The notes: generated by a model not told the origin, from the letters alone. 64,000 nucleotides of DNA from Apodemus sylvaticus (GCF_947179515.1 NC_067481.1:86615547-86679546); one strand, 5' to 3'; shown: positions 21,635 through 34,325, numbered from the stretch's first letter. Translations and numbers: made by a program.

Positions 21635-23800
21635 TTTTGCTGTGATTAAATACCTATCAAAGGCAATAAATGGAGAGCTCATTTATTTGGACTCATGGAT
21701 AACTCATAACAGCAGAAATTTGAACCAGCAGCTGATCATACTGCATGCAAAATCATGGAACAGAAAACAATTTTCCTTTTCAGGGAATTTACTTCTTTTT
21801 GTGAATTCTGTGACACATCTAATGGGCACCTATTTAAGGTATGACATTTGCCCTCAATTTGTCTAATCTATATAATCCTACAAAGACAAATCCAAAGGTT
21901 TGTTTCCTTGGTGAGTCACCATTCTGTGAAGTTGCCAATCAATATTAGCCATCACAAGTCTATCCCTTATCAACCCAACATTCAAATATATGGATTTTAA
22001 AATCATAACCCTCTATTCTTGGTTCCCATTGGCTTGTAGCTGTCTCAAAACACAAAATGCATTTAGTCTACCTTCAAATGTACCCTTAGTCTTTAAAACT
22101 TTCAACACTGTTCACAAATAAATTTAAGGACAGAGTCACTACTGAAAGATTCAGACAATTTTATAATTGTGAGGCCCATTAAATAATAGATAACAATTAA
22201 AGTGATATATTTCCAACATACAAAGGCAAGAAAATTTAGAAAGGAATGGGGACATATTGAAAATATGAAAGGGGCAAAGACAGGCAAAGATAGATACATG
22301 TTGGATATGTGGTACTCATAATGCAATCACCTAGACTCCAAGTGCCTGAGTCACTCTGTAGAGTAACTCTCTAATTCTGCCACCTGCTGCACACTCACTC
22401 TTACACTGCCTGTGATCTTCCTGTTCCAGACTTGCAACTCTTCTGGATGGAAGTTCTGTGATTCCAGCATCTCCAAGTCAATATTGCAGCTCTGGTTTCA
22501 TCTCTGCACCTTCCCAGCGCCATACAGTGCTGCCACAGCCCCTCCTTTCAGGTACGTAAGAGCATGACTCAATTTTGCAGGCCTTGGTAGCTCTCTGGAA
22601 ACAGTATGCGATTCTGTGTTACCTTATCCTGCACTTTTATATGTATACAACCAGTACCATATGTATGATGCTGCTTGCTCTGGATGGAGGCTCCCTACTT
22701 TGAAGCACAGTTCTTCTGCCTTTATGTGCTGACCCTTAGAAAACACTCTTCTAAATGCCTGTTTTTGAACAGGAAATTCCTGTAGATTCATTCTCAGATT
22801 AGCATCACTTCTTTCCAGTGTATTTGAGTTTTCACAACATGGAGCCATAGATGTGTGGACTCTTGTCCTCAGAGCATGTCCTGTTCTCCTAATGCAAAGC
22901 ATTAGGTTTTATCTTATCCTGCTATGAATCACATAAACAACTACAGATACTCCCTTGTCTGTACTCTCCTCTTCCACAACTTTAAATTTGTTCACACAAT
23001 TTTCCTCACTGAAATGAATATTTATCATATTTTACTGTTTCCCTTTTGCTTTCAGTGTGGATCTAGATCAGAGAAGTGACAAATAATTAGTGATACCCCT
23101 AAATGCAATGCTACTTTGAAATATTCTCTGTCAAACAAATTACCACATTATTTTTTAAATCAACCTCACTGAAGTCGTCAGGTCCTAGGTAGAATGCAGA
23201 CAGGTTCTTTGTCAGACATTATTCAGATTGGCATCTGTTGCCATTCCCCAGAGAGTCTGCATTCAGTCTGAAGACTCCCTATATTAGCCTGCATAGTCCC
23301 TGTATCTCTATGCATTTTGACCTTCCAAATTCTAACCAGAGAAGTTCACTAATCAATGCTTATAACTCACCGTGTATTTTAGACTGAAGTTTCAGAGTCT
23401 TCCACATTTCTTCCTCCAAAGAATATTTAATGGTATATACACTATCTAGTCAGTTCTGTATTGCATGCTTTTCTCAGTGCTGTGGTCAAATAAATGAAGG
23501 AAGGATTTGCTTGGGCTTAAAGTTTGAGGGAACAAGCAATCATGGTAGAAGAATCATGTGGGTAGGAGGTTATAAAAGAGATCTTGTTATGTTGCATCTC
23601 TAAAGAGAAGTTCGAGGGAGATGTGCTTATGCTCAGCCAAGCTTCTATTTATGTAGAAGATGAAGTGATACAGCTCACATCTAGGACACATCCTCCCACA
23701 CCAGTTAACGTAATCTAGATAATCTCCCATAGTCATGCCTAGAAGCTTGCTTCTATGATTATTTTGTATCTTTCTGTGTTGCCAAAATTAGCTACTGTGC
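21635..23800 (-). mobile_element. ERVL-MaLR provirus-like element 1 (LTR-internal-LTR), antisense
   Basis: The left LTR (about 21640-21960) begins 'ttttgctgtgattaaatacc' and ends 'caatcaatattagccatcac'. The internal part (21960-23440) opens with the typical 'ttggcttgtagctgtctcaa', 'aaaatgcatttagtctacct' order and continues through 'ttagaaaacactcttctaaa' and 'ttcctgtagattcattctca'. The right LTR (about 23440-23800) contains 'ctgtggtcaaataaatgaag', 'ttgggcttaaagtttgaggg', 'caccagttaacgtaatctag' and 'catgcctagaagcttgcttc'. MaLR internal regions carry no functional retroviral genes, and the 92-codon minus frame at 22624-22902 is not a recognisable protein. High divergence; boundaries are ±30 bp. 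Confidence 0.72.
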
Positions 23801-25270
23801 CAGTTGCCATAACTTAAGTTCCAATACTGAATGGAAAAATCTGAATATGACCAAGTCTTTTCTCAGACAACGTTGTTTCCTTAAATTGTTCTTCAATAAG
23901 CATAACCTTGAAAAAAATGAGTTTGTTATACATAAGGTTGAGCAATTTGAAAGCTAAATTAATGAGCAAAACAGCTTTATTCTTTTCTAACCTACAGTTT
24001 CTCCCAAAATGTTTGATTATTGGAGTGGGAAATTTTTAAATTCCTACATTTGCTACTCATATTTTCCTTTTAAATTATATTAAAAAACATTGTGCCTGCA
24101 TCCCTTAGTTGGGAAGGAGAATGCATAAGATGAATGCTTGAATAATAATTGTTCATCTCCAACTTAAGGGTAATAATAACGCCACACTCTTAAAATACTT
24201 ACCAGAATCACTGCTAATGAGTGATTACTGAAAGCACATAAGTAGCATAATTGTGTAGCTTGAAATGGTGAAAGAGTAGCGTTTAATGATTTTATTTACC
24301 TCTCTCATCTGCCATCTGTCTTCTATTATGGAACTTCTGCAATGAGTGCTAGACAGGTTTCAGCTAAGATTGGACACTTTTCAATAGGTTAAGGCCTGAT
24401 GTGTGCGAAGATAGACAAATGTCTATAAATGTAACACACGCTCCTGGATGTAATAATAATAATAATGTAATAAAATCAACAATTTGATATATCGTAAATG
24501 GCACCATCACAAACACTCTCCTGTGCTTCTTTATATGAACTTTTGAAATTTAACAGTCTAAATTCATCCTAGTAGACATTGCACCACTGTACAAGTCCTG
24601 CATTGAATATCAGTCCATATTTTGTTTTTTTCAAAATTACTTAACTGTCTTGGCTTAAACATGTGTGAATAGTAAAGATCATGAGATAAACTCCTTTTAA
24701 TATAAACCTGCATGCCAGTGTAGTCAATATAGAAACAATAAACCAGTGAACAAATGCACTGTGGTAGCTTGTGGAATGGTCCCTTAGGGAAGGAAACTGG
24801 GTGGTATACAAAGACAGGATATGGGATTATATTCAACAAAGACTCCTAAGAGATAGTATGTGAGCTAAGACCAACAGCATGAGAATAAGCTCCAGAGACA
24901 TCATCAGGAAAAATATATTTAGATGTCATAAAATGAAATATGTGATAATGTTTAATGTCATTGCAGTTAATTAAAAATTATAATCCATATATAGTTATGA
25001 TACATTAATGTTCTTATTTCTAGTCATCAAAGTAGCACTAATATCACCTATATTGATGAATACCCTATATATGCATGGAAGACATACACAGCAATGTATC
25101 ACTGGTATCCAGTAAGTATTAGATACAGCTGGTGAAAGTGATCTTCAGTTCCTTTAAATGTTTTCTGGTTTGTTATTTCTTTCCTGTTTTCCCTTCAGTG
25201 ATTGAAAGAAGGCTCTGTGAAATCACAAACTATGATGTTTTTATTTTGACTTTCCAGAATATTAGCTTCA
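23800..25270. other. Single-copy AT-rich DNA
   Basis: No named repeat. A texture resembling conserved non-coding DNA is noted at 24090-24480, including a (TAA)n patch at ~24452-24470. Confidence 0.4.
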
Positions 25271-25276
25271 TATTTG

Positions 25277-25395
25277 ATTATTCATTCATTCATTCATTTA
25301 TTTATTCACATCTCAATTGTGGCCCTCTCCTGCCAGTTTTCCCCTCACATAATCCCTCCCGCATTCCTCTTTGCTTTGTCTTCTGATTAAAAATA
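25277..25395 (-). mobile_element. Short L1 3' UTR fragment, antisense, with (ATTC)n tail
   Basis: An (ATTC)n/(ATTT)n run derived from the reverse-complemented A-rich tail is followed by 'tcacatctcaattgtggccc', 'tctcctgccagttttcccct' and 'cataatccctcccgcattcc', which follow the start of an antisense Lx/L1 3' UTR. Confidence 0.65.
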
Positions 25396-25560
25396 TGTTT
25401 ATTGCATTTTTTTAGTGAATTGAATATTATATTACTTAATGTACATTTACTATTCTTTACAATGTCCTAGTTCTGAAGTCTACTTTGCTTTTCTGGATAT
25501 TAATATACTTGCACAATAATAAGCATTAACTAATGGTTGGATATCATAGTATTTTTGCCA

Positions 25561-25600
25561 TTTATATTTATTTATTTACTCATTCATTCATTCATTTAAT
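25561..25600. repeat. (ATTT)n/(ATTC)n simple repeat
   Basis: 'tttatttatttactcattca' followed by 'ttcattcattt' units. Confidence 0.85.
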
Positions 25601-25604
25601 ATTT

Positions 25605-27045
25605 ATGTAACATAGCTGTACTGTATATGAACATATAGTAGTATTTTCTAAAAATCCCTTCTAGCATTTCCTGTCATGTGAATATATAGACACATGTCTA
25701 TGGATACCACATACAGATACTTTGTCCTAAATGTTACACTCCCAGCTGAAAGAAACCAATACGGGAATAACATTATATTAAATCAGGAATTTTCCATTTT
25801 CACTATTTTTTCTTTATTTCTGTGGTAGTTTTCTTACTGGTACCACGTTTAGTTTTACTCAAAGCTTTCCAGTGGATTCAGAATTCTGGATTTATGTCTT
25901 CTAGCATCAATTGAATATTCTGCCTAGTTCTTCTTAGCTAATGCCGTTCCTAGAGCTAACACTCAGTATTGCCCATTTGAAATGCATCCTTAACTGCTTG
26001 GTATAGACTTTGAGAATTGATTCAACCTGGACTTTCTCTGATTCCCTAGTGCTTTTCCCAAGATATAGGATATATTCAAGATTTTTTTCTTCTGGTATGT
26101 ATTCTCTGTCATATACTATGCTTTCCATCCTCAGAGTTCACCTTTTCAATGTTGTTTGTCAGGTCTCTGAGGCACCATTCATTCTCGTCACCCTTCTCAT
26201 CCATCTTTAGAACGGGTCACATCTCCTGATTGGCCTTCAGTTTATCTTCCCACTTTTTTTAAATCTGCATTTTCTTACTCAGTCACATACTGACCTGTCT
26301 CTTTTAGGTGTCACATTATTCATTTCATAATTTGTCTTTCACATGTTAATTCTCTTGATTGATATATTTATTTTCTACTTATTGCTTGAGTATCTTTACT
26401 TCTCGCTTAGAACATGGTTATAATATGTTTGATATCTTTATTGAGATTATAACATTTCTATTATATTTTCCCACATTTTTGCAATCAAAAGGTATTCTCT
26501 TTTCTCTTGTTCTCCACATGTGAGATATTTTTGTTATATTCTGTGCTCAGAATATAACATCTTGAACATTTTGCATGTTACTTTGATACTTAGATATCTC
26601 ATAAGATGTAGACTAATTTTATTCTTGCTAGAGTTTTCAGTGCAAAGGACCCTGATCTGTGACTTTTCCCAAGGAAACATGGACAAGAATCTAGTCACTC
26701 CAGACAGGATACTGATGAAAGACAAGAAAAGTCAATTCTGCTCATGTAGCTTAGTATACCAGGGTATCAGTGAAGGGTTCCTTACAGGAGTATCAATGAG
26801 GGGTTATTTATATAGGCTTTGGGTGATCCAAAGATTTATTTGTCACTAAGAAGCCATCCCAACATGAATAGTTCTCTGCATTCCTTGTAACTAGAGTGGC
26901 ATTTGGAAACTACCACCAACCTTTTTCCATTAGAAGTTATTTCCTGTGTTTTTAACCTTGGAAAGAAGTCTTGGTTCTTTAGGAATTCATTCAGGAATGC
27001 TTCAGTTTAGACAGAGAAGTACACAACACTCCCATGCTACATGTG
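25605..27045. other. No assigned feature
   Basis: AT-rich, no recognised repeat. A 109-codon plus frame at 26520-26849 shows no domain and overlaps a minus-strand frame of similar quality, so it is not called. Confidence 0.4.
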
Positions 27046-27049
27046 TTAA

Positions 27050-27305
27050 AATGTTGACCTGATCCTGGTATCCATAGAAAGGAATATAAGACCCCAGTCC
27101 TTTCTCTTCTGTTATTTTTATCCAATGATGAGCTGGATTATTTTGTTCTGGTGCACGCTACTGTCGTAGTGTGCCAGCATAGGACAATTGTCATAGACCT
27201 AACTGATCATGAGCTAAGACTTCCAAAACAACAAATTTTGAGGGCTTCTTTCTCTTTATAAATTAATTAACTTGGGGATTTATAACTCTAACAGAAAACT
27301 GACAA
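27050..27305 (+). mobile_element. MaLR-like LTR fragment (3' part), sense
   Basis: Ordered remnants: 'atgttgacctgatcctggta', 'aagaccccagtcctttctct', 'gagctggattattttgttct', 'catgagctaagacttccaaa' and 'aacagaaaactgacaaatgg'. This resembles the end of a sense-oriented rodent MaLR LTR. Strongly diverged. Confidence 0.5.
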
Positions 27306-27339
27306 ATGGCGTTCTTATTATGGTTAAGCTCATTAAAAA

Positions 27340-27407
27340 AAGCCAGAAAATGGGAAATCTTTTGAAATGTAAATAAAGAATATATCAAATTAAAAAAAAA
27401 AGGAAAA
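27340..27407 (+). mobile_element. Very short L1 3' end
   Basis: Only the last ~50 bp of an L1 ('agccagaaaatgggaaatct', 'tttgaaatgtaaataaagaa') plus a poly(A) tail: an extreme 5' truncation. Confidence 0.85.
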
Positions 27408-27409
27408 AA

Positions 27410-29320
27410 ACATTTTACCTGTTCATTAAACAGTTTTGCAATGTAAATGCACTTCTTTGGAGGAGTGTTTTCAGTGATTTTTTGTATTAGTGTATCATAT
27501 TATTCCTTGATCTTCTACCCATATGCTGTGGTTTTGGTGTAAATGAATTTTAATAGTGTGATGACATCTTGCAGTTAAGGTGTTGCATGGTTAGCTCAGA
27601 GGTTATCACACAAACACATACATTTCCAAATAGGATGGCACTCCATCTAGAAGTTCTCTTCTCTTTATGATCTCCCAGTTTATATACAACCCACTTCTGT
27701 AACTGAAGAACGCAGATTTTAATTGGCCTATTCTGTGCACTTCACCAAACTACTCTAACCTTGAGTTACAAAGTAAGGTCATAGTAAGGAGTATTCTCTT
27801 GTGATAACAAGACTTTGATCCATAGAATTGCAGGTTCCTGGGAATTTTTCTAACACTACTGCTGCTGTTTTGTATGTAAATCTTCTGGAAGTAAAATAAG
27901 GGAGATCCTGGTAATAAGAAAAAAATAGGCAGTAAAATCTCATCCTCTCCCATTTAGTATTCTCCTTTTGCTGAAATTCCCATAGTTGTTTATGTCTCAA
28001 CTCATATGCAGTTTTATGCTACCTTTCCACATAAGTCAGTAACAAAGAAGAAAGGAAAAGTCATTAATCTACCACCAATCTTTGTTTGTTAGAATTTCAG
28101 CCTTGTTTTCTAGCCTATATAATACATTATTTAGAGTTCATGATCAGGTCAAGGCTTCTTGTGAAAAGAGTCTAAGAATGGAGGCTGTCTCCTATCTTTG
28201 ACCCAGTGATTCTCCACCTTCTCTGATCATAGAGTAGACAGACAGCACATAGAAAACAAGGGAAATTTCATTTGCTGTATGAATTTACTCAACTCCATAA
28301 ACTTTGGTGGCAAGATGCCAACCAAGAGCTATTTCAGTTCTGCGTCAACAGCAAGCTTCTGGAAACTTAGCTGAGAGGTTTCAGGCACAACCCTGAGCTC
28401 CTGGAAATGTCTGAGTGTTCAGAAAGAAATAAGTTACAACATCAAAAACTTTCTGAAGGATTTGTGTTGCAACCATGATCAATCCTTTGCAGAACAGGTG
28501 TGCACATCATCAACTGGAGTGATAGGATCAGGCCTATTGTCTCTGGGTAGTCTTGACAACTGGAGATTTGGTATTTTGGTGACTGTGACAGGAATTTATC
28601 TATGACAGTCCTTTACATCCAGGAAGCTGGCAGAGTGATCTCCCTACTAGAGCAGAAATCCAAAGATGAATCTGTCCCTGGATAGTATAGTGTAGAAACT
28701 TCAAGTAAGAGAAAGCTTTCTTCTTCGGTGAACTCTGCCTTAGCCTATAATGGAAAATAGAAACTGTTCTGTTATCCTGTGGCAGGAAGGATGTTAGAGT
28801 CTGAAGCCCACCAAATTTATTGACAACTAGAGGGCTGAAATAGCTTGCATCTCTAATCACATCCAAACAAACAAGGAAATATATAACAGGCTTTTCTGGA
28901 CCAACCTGTGGTTAAATAGCGATATATAGACTTGTTGACAAAACAATGCCTAAGGACTTAGCCTGTGGTACCTCCCATCAGGTTCATCTGTTTTAATGAT
29001 ATCACCCTAGTGCTGGGCCCACAATGTGGCCACTTCTTTCCTTTTCTCTCATTCCCATTACCAGTGTACTGCTGGTGAACCTCACCACTGCTCTGACTAT
29101 CCCTTTAATGGTACTTAATAGTAGACACTGCCACAGTAGAGGCGATATTTCTTTATATTTTTAAAGCAAAATATGTAAAAGAATGGACTGCAAAAAGTTA
29201 GGAATGTTGACCAGAAGATGAAGCAAAATTGGATCTGAAATTGGATCCATTATAAGAATTCTGGAATATATTCTAATAAAGAATCGTTAAAGTATTTTAA
29301 TTAAGTCAAGAGAAATTATT
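27410..29320. other. Unassigned, possibly old ERV-type sequence in part
   Basis: 27.4-28.1 kb shows nothing I recognise. 28.1-28.9 kb is GC-richer with LTR/ERV-like texture and an 88-codon minus frame (28600-28866) that I cannot match to a family. 28.9-29.3 kb shows nothing. Confidence 0.35.
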
Positions 29321-29325
29321 TTATA

Positions 29326-30945
29326 TTTTCCTTTTATGAAATTTGTTTATTTATTTGCATTCCAAATATTACCCCCCCTTTCCCAGTCCTCCTTCCCAAC
29401 ATTCTTCACCCTATCTGCCTTTTCCTTTGACTCAAAGAGGGTGCTCCCTACCCACCCAACTTCCCCACCTCCAGAATTCCTCTTTTCTGGGGTATCAAGT
29501 CTCTACAGAATTAAGCACATCCTCTTCCACTGACACCAGATAGGGCATTCCTCTGCTAATTATCTGCCTGGAGTTATGGACCAGCCTATGTATGCTCTTT
29601 GGTTGGTGGCTTACTCTCTGGGATCTGGATTAGTTGATACTATTGCTCTTCCTATAGGGTTGCCATCCTTGTAAACTCCTTCAATCCTTCCCCTACCTCT
29701 TCCATAGGGGTCCTAGACTTCAGTCCATTGGTTTTCTCTAAGTATCTGTCTGTGTCAGTCAACTGGTAGTAGAACTTCTCAGAGGACAGCCTTGCTAGGT
29801 TCCTGTCGGCAAGCACAGCACAACATTGGTAATAATGTCAGAGTTTTGTGCCCACCAGGGGAAGGATCTCAAGTTGGGTAGTCACTGGATAGTTTTACAT
29901 TCAGTCTCTGTTCATTTTTGTCCCTGCATTTCTTTTAGACAGGAATAATTCTGGGTCAAAAAATTTAAAGGTAGGTGTGTGGCCTTGTCTCTCTACTTGG
30001 AACCCTGTATATCTATGGGAGGTGGTCTCTTCAGGTTCCATCTCCCCACGGTTGGGCATTTCCACTAAGGCCATGCCCCACTGAGTCCTGGAACCTCTCA
30101 AATTCCAGGGTCCCCCACACCTTACCCCTTGTAGGTGCATATTTCCATTCATTCTCTTGGCCCTCTGGGCTTCTCTCCTGCCCTCCCTTTTCCCTCCTCC
30201 TTCCCTCTCCCACTCAGATACCTCCTTCCTTTTCCCTCCCATGGTCATTTTGTTCCACCTTCTAGGTGAGATTTGAAGATACTTGGCCTTTCCTTCTTAT
30301 TAAATTTTATATAGTCTGTGAGTTGTATCATAAATACTCTGTACATTTTGGCTAGTATCTGCTTATCAGTTAATACATACTATGCATGTACTTTTGGGTC
30401 TGGGTTACCTCACTCAGGGTGATATTTTCTAGTTCCATCCATTTGCCTGAAAAATTCATGATGTTTTCATTTATAATAGCTAAATAGTATTCCATTGTGA
30501 AAATGAACCCCATTTTCTGTATCCTTCAATTGAGGGACATATGGGTTGTTTTCAGCTTCTGGATATTATGAAGATGGTTGCAATGAACTTAGTGGCACAC
30601 ATGTTCTTATAGTACAGTACAGCACCTTTTGGGTATATATCCAGGAGTCGTATAGCTGGGTCTTCAGGTAGAACTATTTCCAGTTTTTTGAGTAACTGCA
30701 AGGTTGATTTCCAGAGACATTGTGCTGGTTTGCAATCCCATCAGCAATGGAGGAATATTTTTCTCTACATCTTTGCCAAGATGTGCTGTCACTTGAATAT
30801 TTGTTTAGCCATTCTGATTGGTGTACAGTGGAATCTGAGGATCATTTAAATTTGCATTTTCTCTGATGACTAAGAATCATCAGATGATTTTCTCTGATGA
30901 CTAAGAATGTTGAACATTTCTTTGAGGGCTTCTCAGATTTATTGT
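29326..30945 (-). mobile_element. L1 LINE, 3' UTR and ORF2 C-terminus, antisense
   Basis: A longer relative of the 19.2-kb copy. It starts with the reversed tail ('gcattccaaatattaccccc'), then the 3' UTR including the complement of its polypurine tract (30180-30242). ORF2 end sequence follows ('ctgggttacctcactcaggg', 'tagttccatccatttgcctg', 'tattccattgtgaaaatgaa', 'tttgggtatatatccaggag', 'cagcaatggaggaatatttt', 'tgaacatttctttgagggct'). 5'-truncated near 30945. The 115- and 96-codon frames at 29.9-30.3 kb are 3' UTR shadows. Confidence 0.95.
30857..30908. repeat. 31-bp tandem duplication inside the L1
   Basis: 'ttttctctgatgactaagaa' occurs at 30857 and again at 30888, separated by 'tcatcagatga'. 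The second copy continues into normal L1 sequence. A local slippage event. Confidence 0.95.
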
Positions 30946-31830
30946 AACATCACACTGAAAATTAATTGAGAAATTTTATGATACTTATTTGTTATTTATC
31001 AAAAAAGATGCATAGTGAAACATATACTAAAAACAGAGAGCTAACACTATTCATCCACCTGATTCTGTACATAGAGGAAAATGAAGAGTCAACAATTATT
31101 TGAGCTTCAGTATAGAAGAATGACAATTATATTAATTATGAGAACAATAGTAACAAGGCAAGATTTGGGACTACATACATCGGTTTGTGAGGGTTTTGTA
31201 CTTTTCTCCCCTTTAATTGAGCCATATTTGCTAACTCATGAGACATTCAACTAGAGCTCTGAACTAAGCAGTTGTGTGCAATCTTTCCCTTTCTCACTGA
31301 ATCTTCTGTTGTGAACTCTTACATAGAATTCATCACAGGTCCTAAGAAAAATCCATCCTAGTCCTTCCATAACATACATGAACAACAAACATATTTCCTA
31401 CAAATAATCATGATAACATAAATATAGTATACTACAACCTATGAAGATTATTCTGTATTATTCTCAAACCATCTCAGGAACATATTGGAACATTGCTAGT
31501 TATTCCATATCAGACACAAAATGCTTAAATTTCATTGATTTACATTAAAAAGACATCTGTTTCTTTTGCCTCCCTTAGAATCATTGTGAAATCTTCAGTT
31601 CCACTTTTCCAAAAATGCAAGTTCTTCAAAATAGAAAAATATCTTTCATTCAGGGATTTCTGTGGTTTTTAATAGCTTACAGGGTTGTCTGTCAGTCCTC
31701 ATCAGTTCTACCTCTGGCTGTGTTTGATACATGTCTGCTCTCTCATCCCTCATGTGATCTTCTGGTCTCTAAGAAGATTCTGAACCTCAAAAAGTCTGCC
31801 TAATGAAAACTGCTTGCTATGATCCACAAC
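30946..31830. other. No assigned feature
   Basis: AT-rich single-copy sequence. The 62-codon frame at 31615-31803 has no supporting features. Confidence 0.4.
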
Positions 31831-31832
31831 TT

Positions 31833-31955
31833 TTTGTTTGTTTTTGAAACTGGCTTTCAATATGTAGAACAGGCAGGAACCCACAGTTATACCTATCCCT
31901 ATCCATGGCTCTTAGGTAGGTAGAGTATTGGAATTTAAAGTATGGACATCCCTCA
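31833..31955 (-). mobile_element. Degenerate B1-like SINE, antisense
   Basis: 'tttgtttttgaaactggctt', 'caatatgtagaacaggcagg', 'aacccacagttatacctatc' and 'ggtagagtattggaatttaa' follow the order of a reversed old B1. Confidence 0.55.
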
Positions 31956-31959
31956 TGCC

Positions 31960-32745
31960 TAACCTGCTTTCCTAAATCTTTTTATCTACTGAAATATAAA
32001 GGTCCCATGAATATCTATTTGCTCGTCCCTCCTGAAAATGTTGAGGCTTCAGATTTCAATAGAACTATTATCTTAAATCAGAAAATATGCCTGCATACAT
32101 ATACTCTGTATATATACTCTGTATATATACAGAAGCAATATACAGAAGTTCAGTGAAACAAATAATATTGGCACCTTTGCACTTTCTACATTCTGTCTGT
32201 ACCTCTCAGGAGGAGCGATGTAACAGGAGCCTTGTTCATCCAAAAAGTAAGAAGCAGAAACAGAATGTCATATAATTAAAATGTTTACTAGAGTTCCCGT
32301 GAGATATGAGCCACTGACATTTTCCAGACTTCAAGCCAAAAAATGCTTAGGATTATACAGATGTTCTTTGCTACCTAAAATTTCTGCGTGTTGAAAGCCC
32401 AGCTTAGATACAGTTCAGAAAATATCCATTAGATAATCTTTCTTTAGAAATCTAGAATTAAAATGGTAAGTCTGGTGAGAATTAATACTAAGGTGAACAT
32501 ATCATCTCTACTTATAATAAATCAAAGGTCATTTCTTCTTCTCAGATATTCAAGAATAATTTTTTCATCTCTATTTGAGCCTCCCAAAGTAAAGCTGTGT
32601 ATTGTATTGTTCCCTTATTTCCCCAACAATTCCTGTGTATACTGAGTGTTCTACACATCCCCTCTCCCACACTGACCTACCAGCACTATGCTAATTGTAA
32701 CATATGAATGTTATACTGACTTCATCTTATCTGCAATTATTCTTT
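31960..32745. other. No assigned feature
   Basis: Single-copy AT-rich DNA. A short repeat 'atactctgtatat' occurs twice in tandem near 32100-32126. Confidence 0.4.
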
Positions 32746-32749
32746 AATC

Positions 32750-32930
32750 CTGCATCCATTTAGTCATTTATTAAGTGGCTGCCTTGTTCTAGACGTCTTT
32801 ACAGTAATTATCAATAATCGAAAGGGAAAAACAAAAACTACCAGAAAAACCTATTTCATGATTACATTCTGGTAGGGAGGGGGACAATAATAAAGAAACA
32901 AGAAAACACAAACATACACAAACAAAGCAA
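32750..32930 (+). mobile_element. Ancient mammalian-wide repeat (L2-type 3' end?)
   Basis: 'tcatttattaagtggctgcc', 'ttgttctagacgtctttaca', 'cctatttcatgattacattc' and 'tggtagggagggggacaata' correspond in order to a mammalian-wide repeat ('tttattgagtgcctac ... ttacattctagtgggg'). The L2 assignment is from memory and uncertain. Confidence 0.5.
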
Positions 32931-32934
32931 AAGA

Positions 32935-33408
32935 AAGAAAATAAAGGAGAAAAGAGTGTTCCAAGGGTAAGTCTAGCTTGAGTCTTCCCATTCAAAATGT
33001 CTTTGGGCAAATCTCTGTGTCCTTTTCTTCTGGGGTTGTTGTTGATCTATGTCAACGTCAAGTTCAGATAATTAGCTGCTTTATTCAGATAGATATCTGT
33101 GATCCCGCCCTCCAGAAGTCACTTTATTTCTCACAGCTCATTGTGTTGTGTAACAATATCTTCTAGTTTAGAACTGTCTATCTTGCAAAGAAATATCTTA
33201 TGATAAAGGATGTAGAAGGGGAATTAATAATTAGGACATTTAGGAAAAGATGTTCTAAGAGTAGTTGAAATCATTCATCTTGCAGGAAAGCTGATTAAGA
33301 CAGGAAGTAAGCAACTGAAAATAGTCTAAGGCAGGATGACTCCCAAATTGACCAGATTCACTAGGCTTTCCCCTGCCCATGTGTATATAAGCAGTAAAGA
33401 CTCTCTAA
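32935..33408. other. No assigned feature
   Basis: Single-copy sequence between the ancient repeat and the hAT element. Nothing recognised. Confidence 0.4.
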
Positions 33409-33410
33409 AC

Positions 33411-33612
33411 CAGCAGTTTTCAATGGGTCATGGCCCCTTGTAGGTTGCAGAAAATTTTAAAGGGGTCCCTTAAAACCATCTGTATATCAGACGTTTACAT
33501 GATACTTCATTATAGTAGCAAAATTACAGATATGAAATAAGAAAATAATATTGTTGGGGATCACCATATAATGAGAAACTGAACGAAAGGGTCATAACAT
33601 TAGGAAGCTTCA
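33411..33612 (-). mobile_element. URR1-type non-autonomous hAT-Charlie DNA transposon, antisense
   Basis: Ordered blocks of the rodent URR1 consensus in reverse orientation: 'gggtcatggccccttgtagg', 'tagtagcaaaattacagata', 'ggggatcaccatataatgag', 'aaagggtcataacattagga'. Left terminal inverted repeat remnant 'agcagttttcaa'. It encodes nothing and was moved in trans by a hAT transposase. Confidence 0.85.
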
Positions 33613-33614
33613 GA

Positions 33615-34275
33615 ACTGAACTGAGCTGCTTAGAAGATACTGAGACTCTACAATGTGGAAGCCTTAGAAATGTCATTCTGCATAATAGAACCAGACTATC
33701 TTTTAAAAGAAATGCAGGCCTCCTGTCCTTCCTGGAAGCAGCTCATAACAACTAAGCAACTCAGACAATACTGCCTCCAACTTGTTACTCTACTTAAAGG
33801 TTATACAGTGTGCTTCAGGCTTTCAGCTTTCATGAGGTGCCACTCACATGAAGGTAGGCTTTGATGATGTAGCAGTCCTCGTGTCATTTCTGCTCCTTTA
33901 AGCAACCATTCACTCATATTACTATAAGTAACTCAATGAAATTTATGCAGTCACTAAAGTGGACTTTGGTGTTATTTAACTGATAACTTTTTGGATCTCT
34001 ACTTGAAGTGAATAGGTTCATTCCTCCCAAGGAATCCTGTTACCCAAAAGTTTGTTATTTACCTACTACTAGAAGAAAGACAGCAGAGGGTGGTACACTT
34101 TGCTACCAAAAGTTGATTTGCTTTTAGATATCCCATTGTCATGCAGAATATCTTTACATGCCATTCTTTATTCTTTTTACTCCAGGCTCTTTCTAGACCT
34201 CTTTCAGCATCTTTTGCAATAAAGTTACATCTATCGTTTTTCCTTATATTCTGTGAATACTACCTATCCAATCCC
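33615..34275. other. No assigned feature
   Basis: Single-copy sequence. The 69-codon frame at 33655-33864 lacks any recognisable feature. Confidence 0.4.
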
Positions 34276-34325
34276 ACCTTAGTGTTATATTGCTGTATAT
34301 AGACTCCATGGCCAAGGCAACTCTT

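Noticed and set aside
22624..22902. 92-codon minus-strand frame in the first MaLR
   Set aside because: Sense to the MaLR, but MaLR internal regions encode no known protein and I see no retroviral motif.
28600..28866. 88-codon minus-strand frame
   Set aside because: Looks more protein-like than most but matches no family I know. Left as unassigned sequence.
29310..30985. TSD 'gagaaatt...' around the 29.3-kb L1
   Set aside because: The right candidate lies ~25 bp beyond the recognisable L1 end and the match needs a gap, so it is not convincing.
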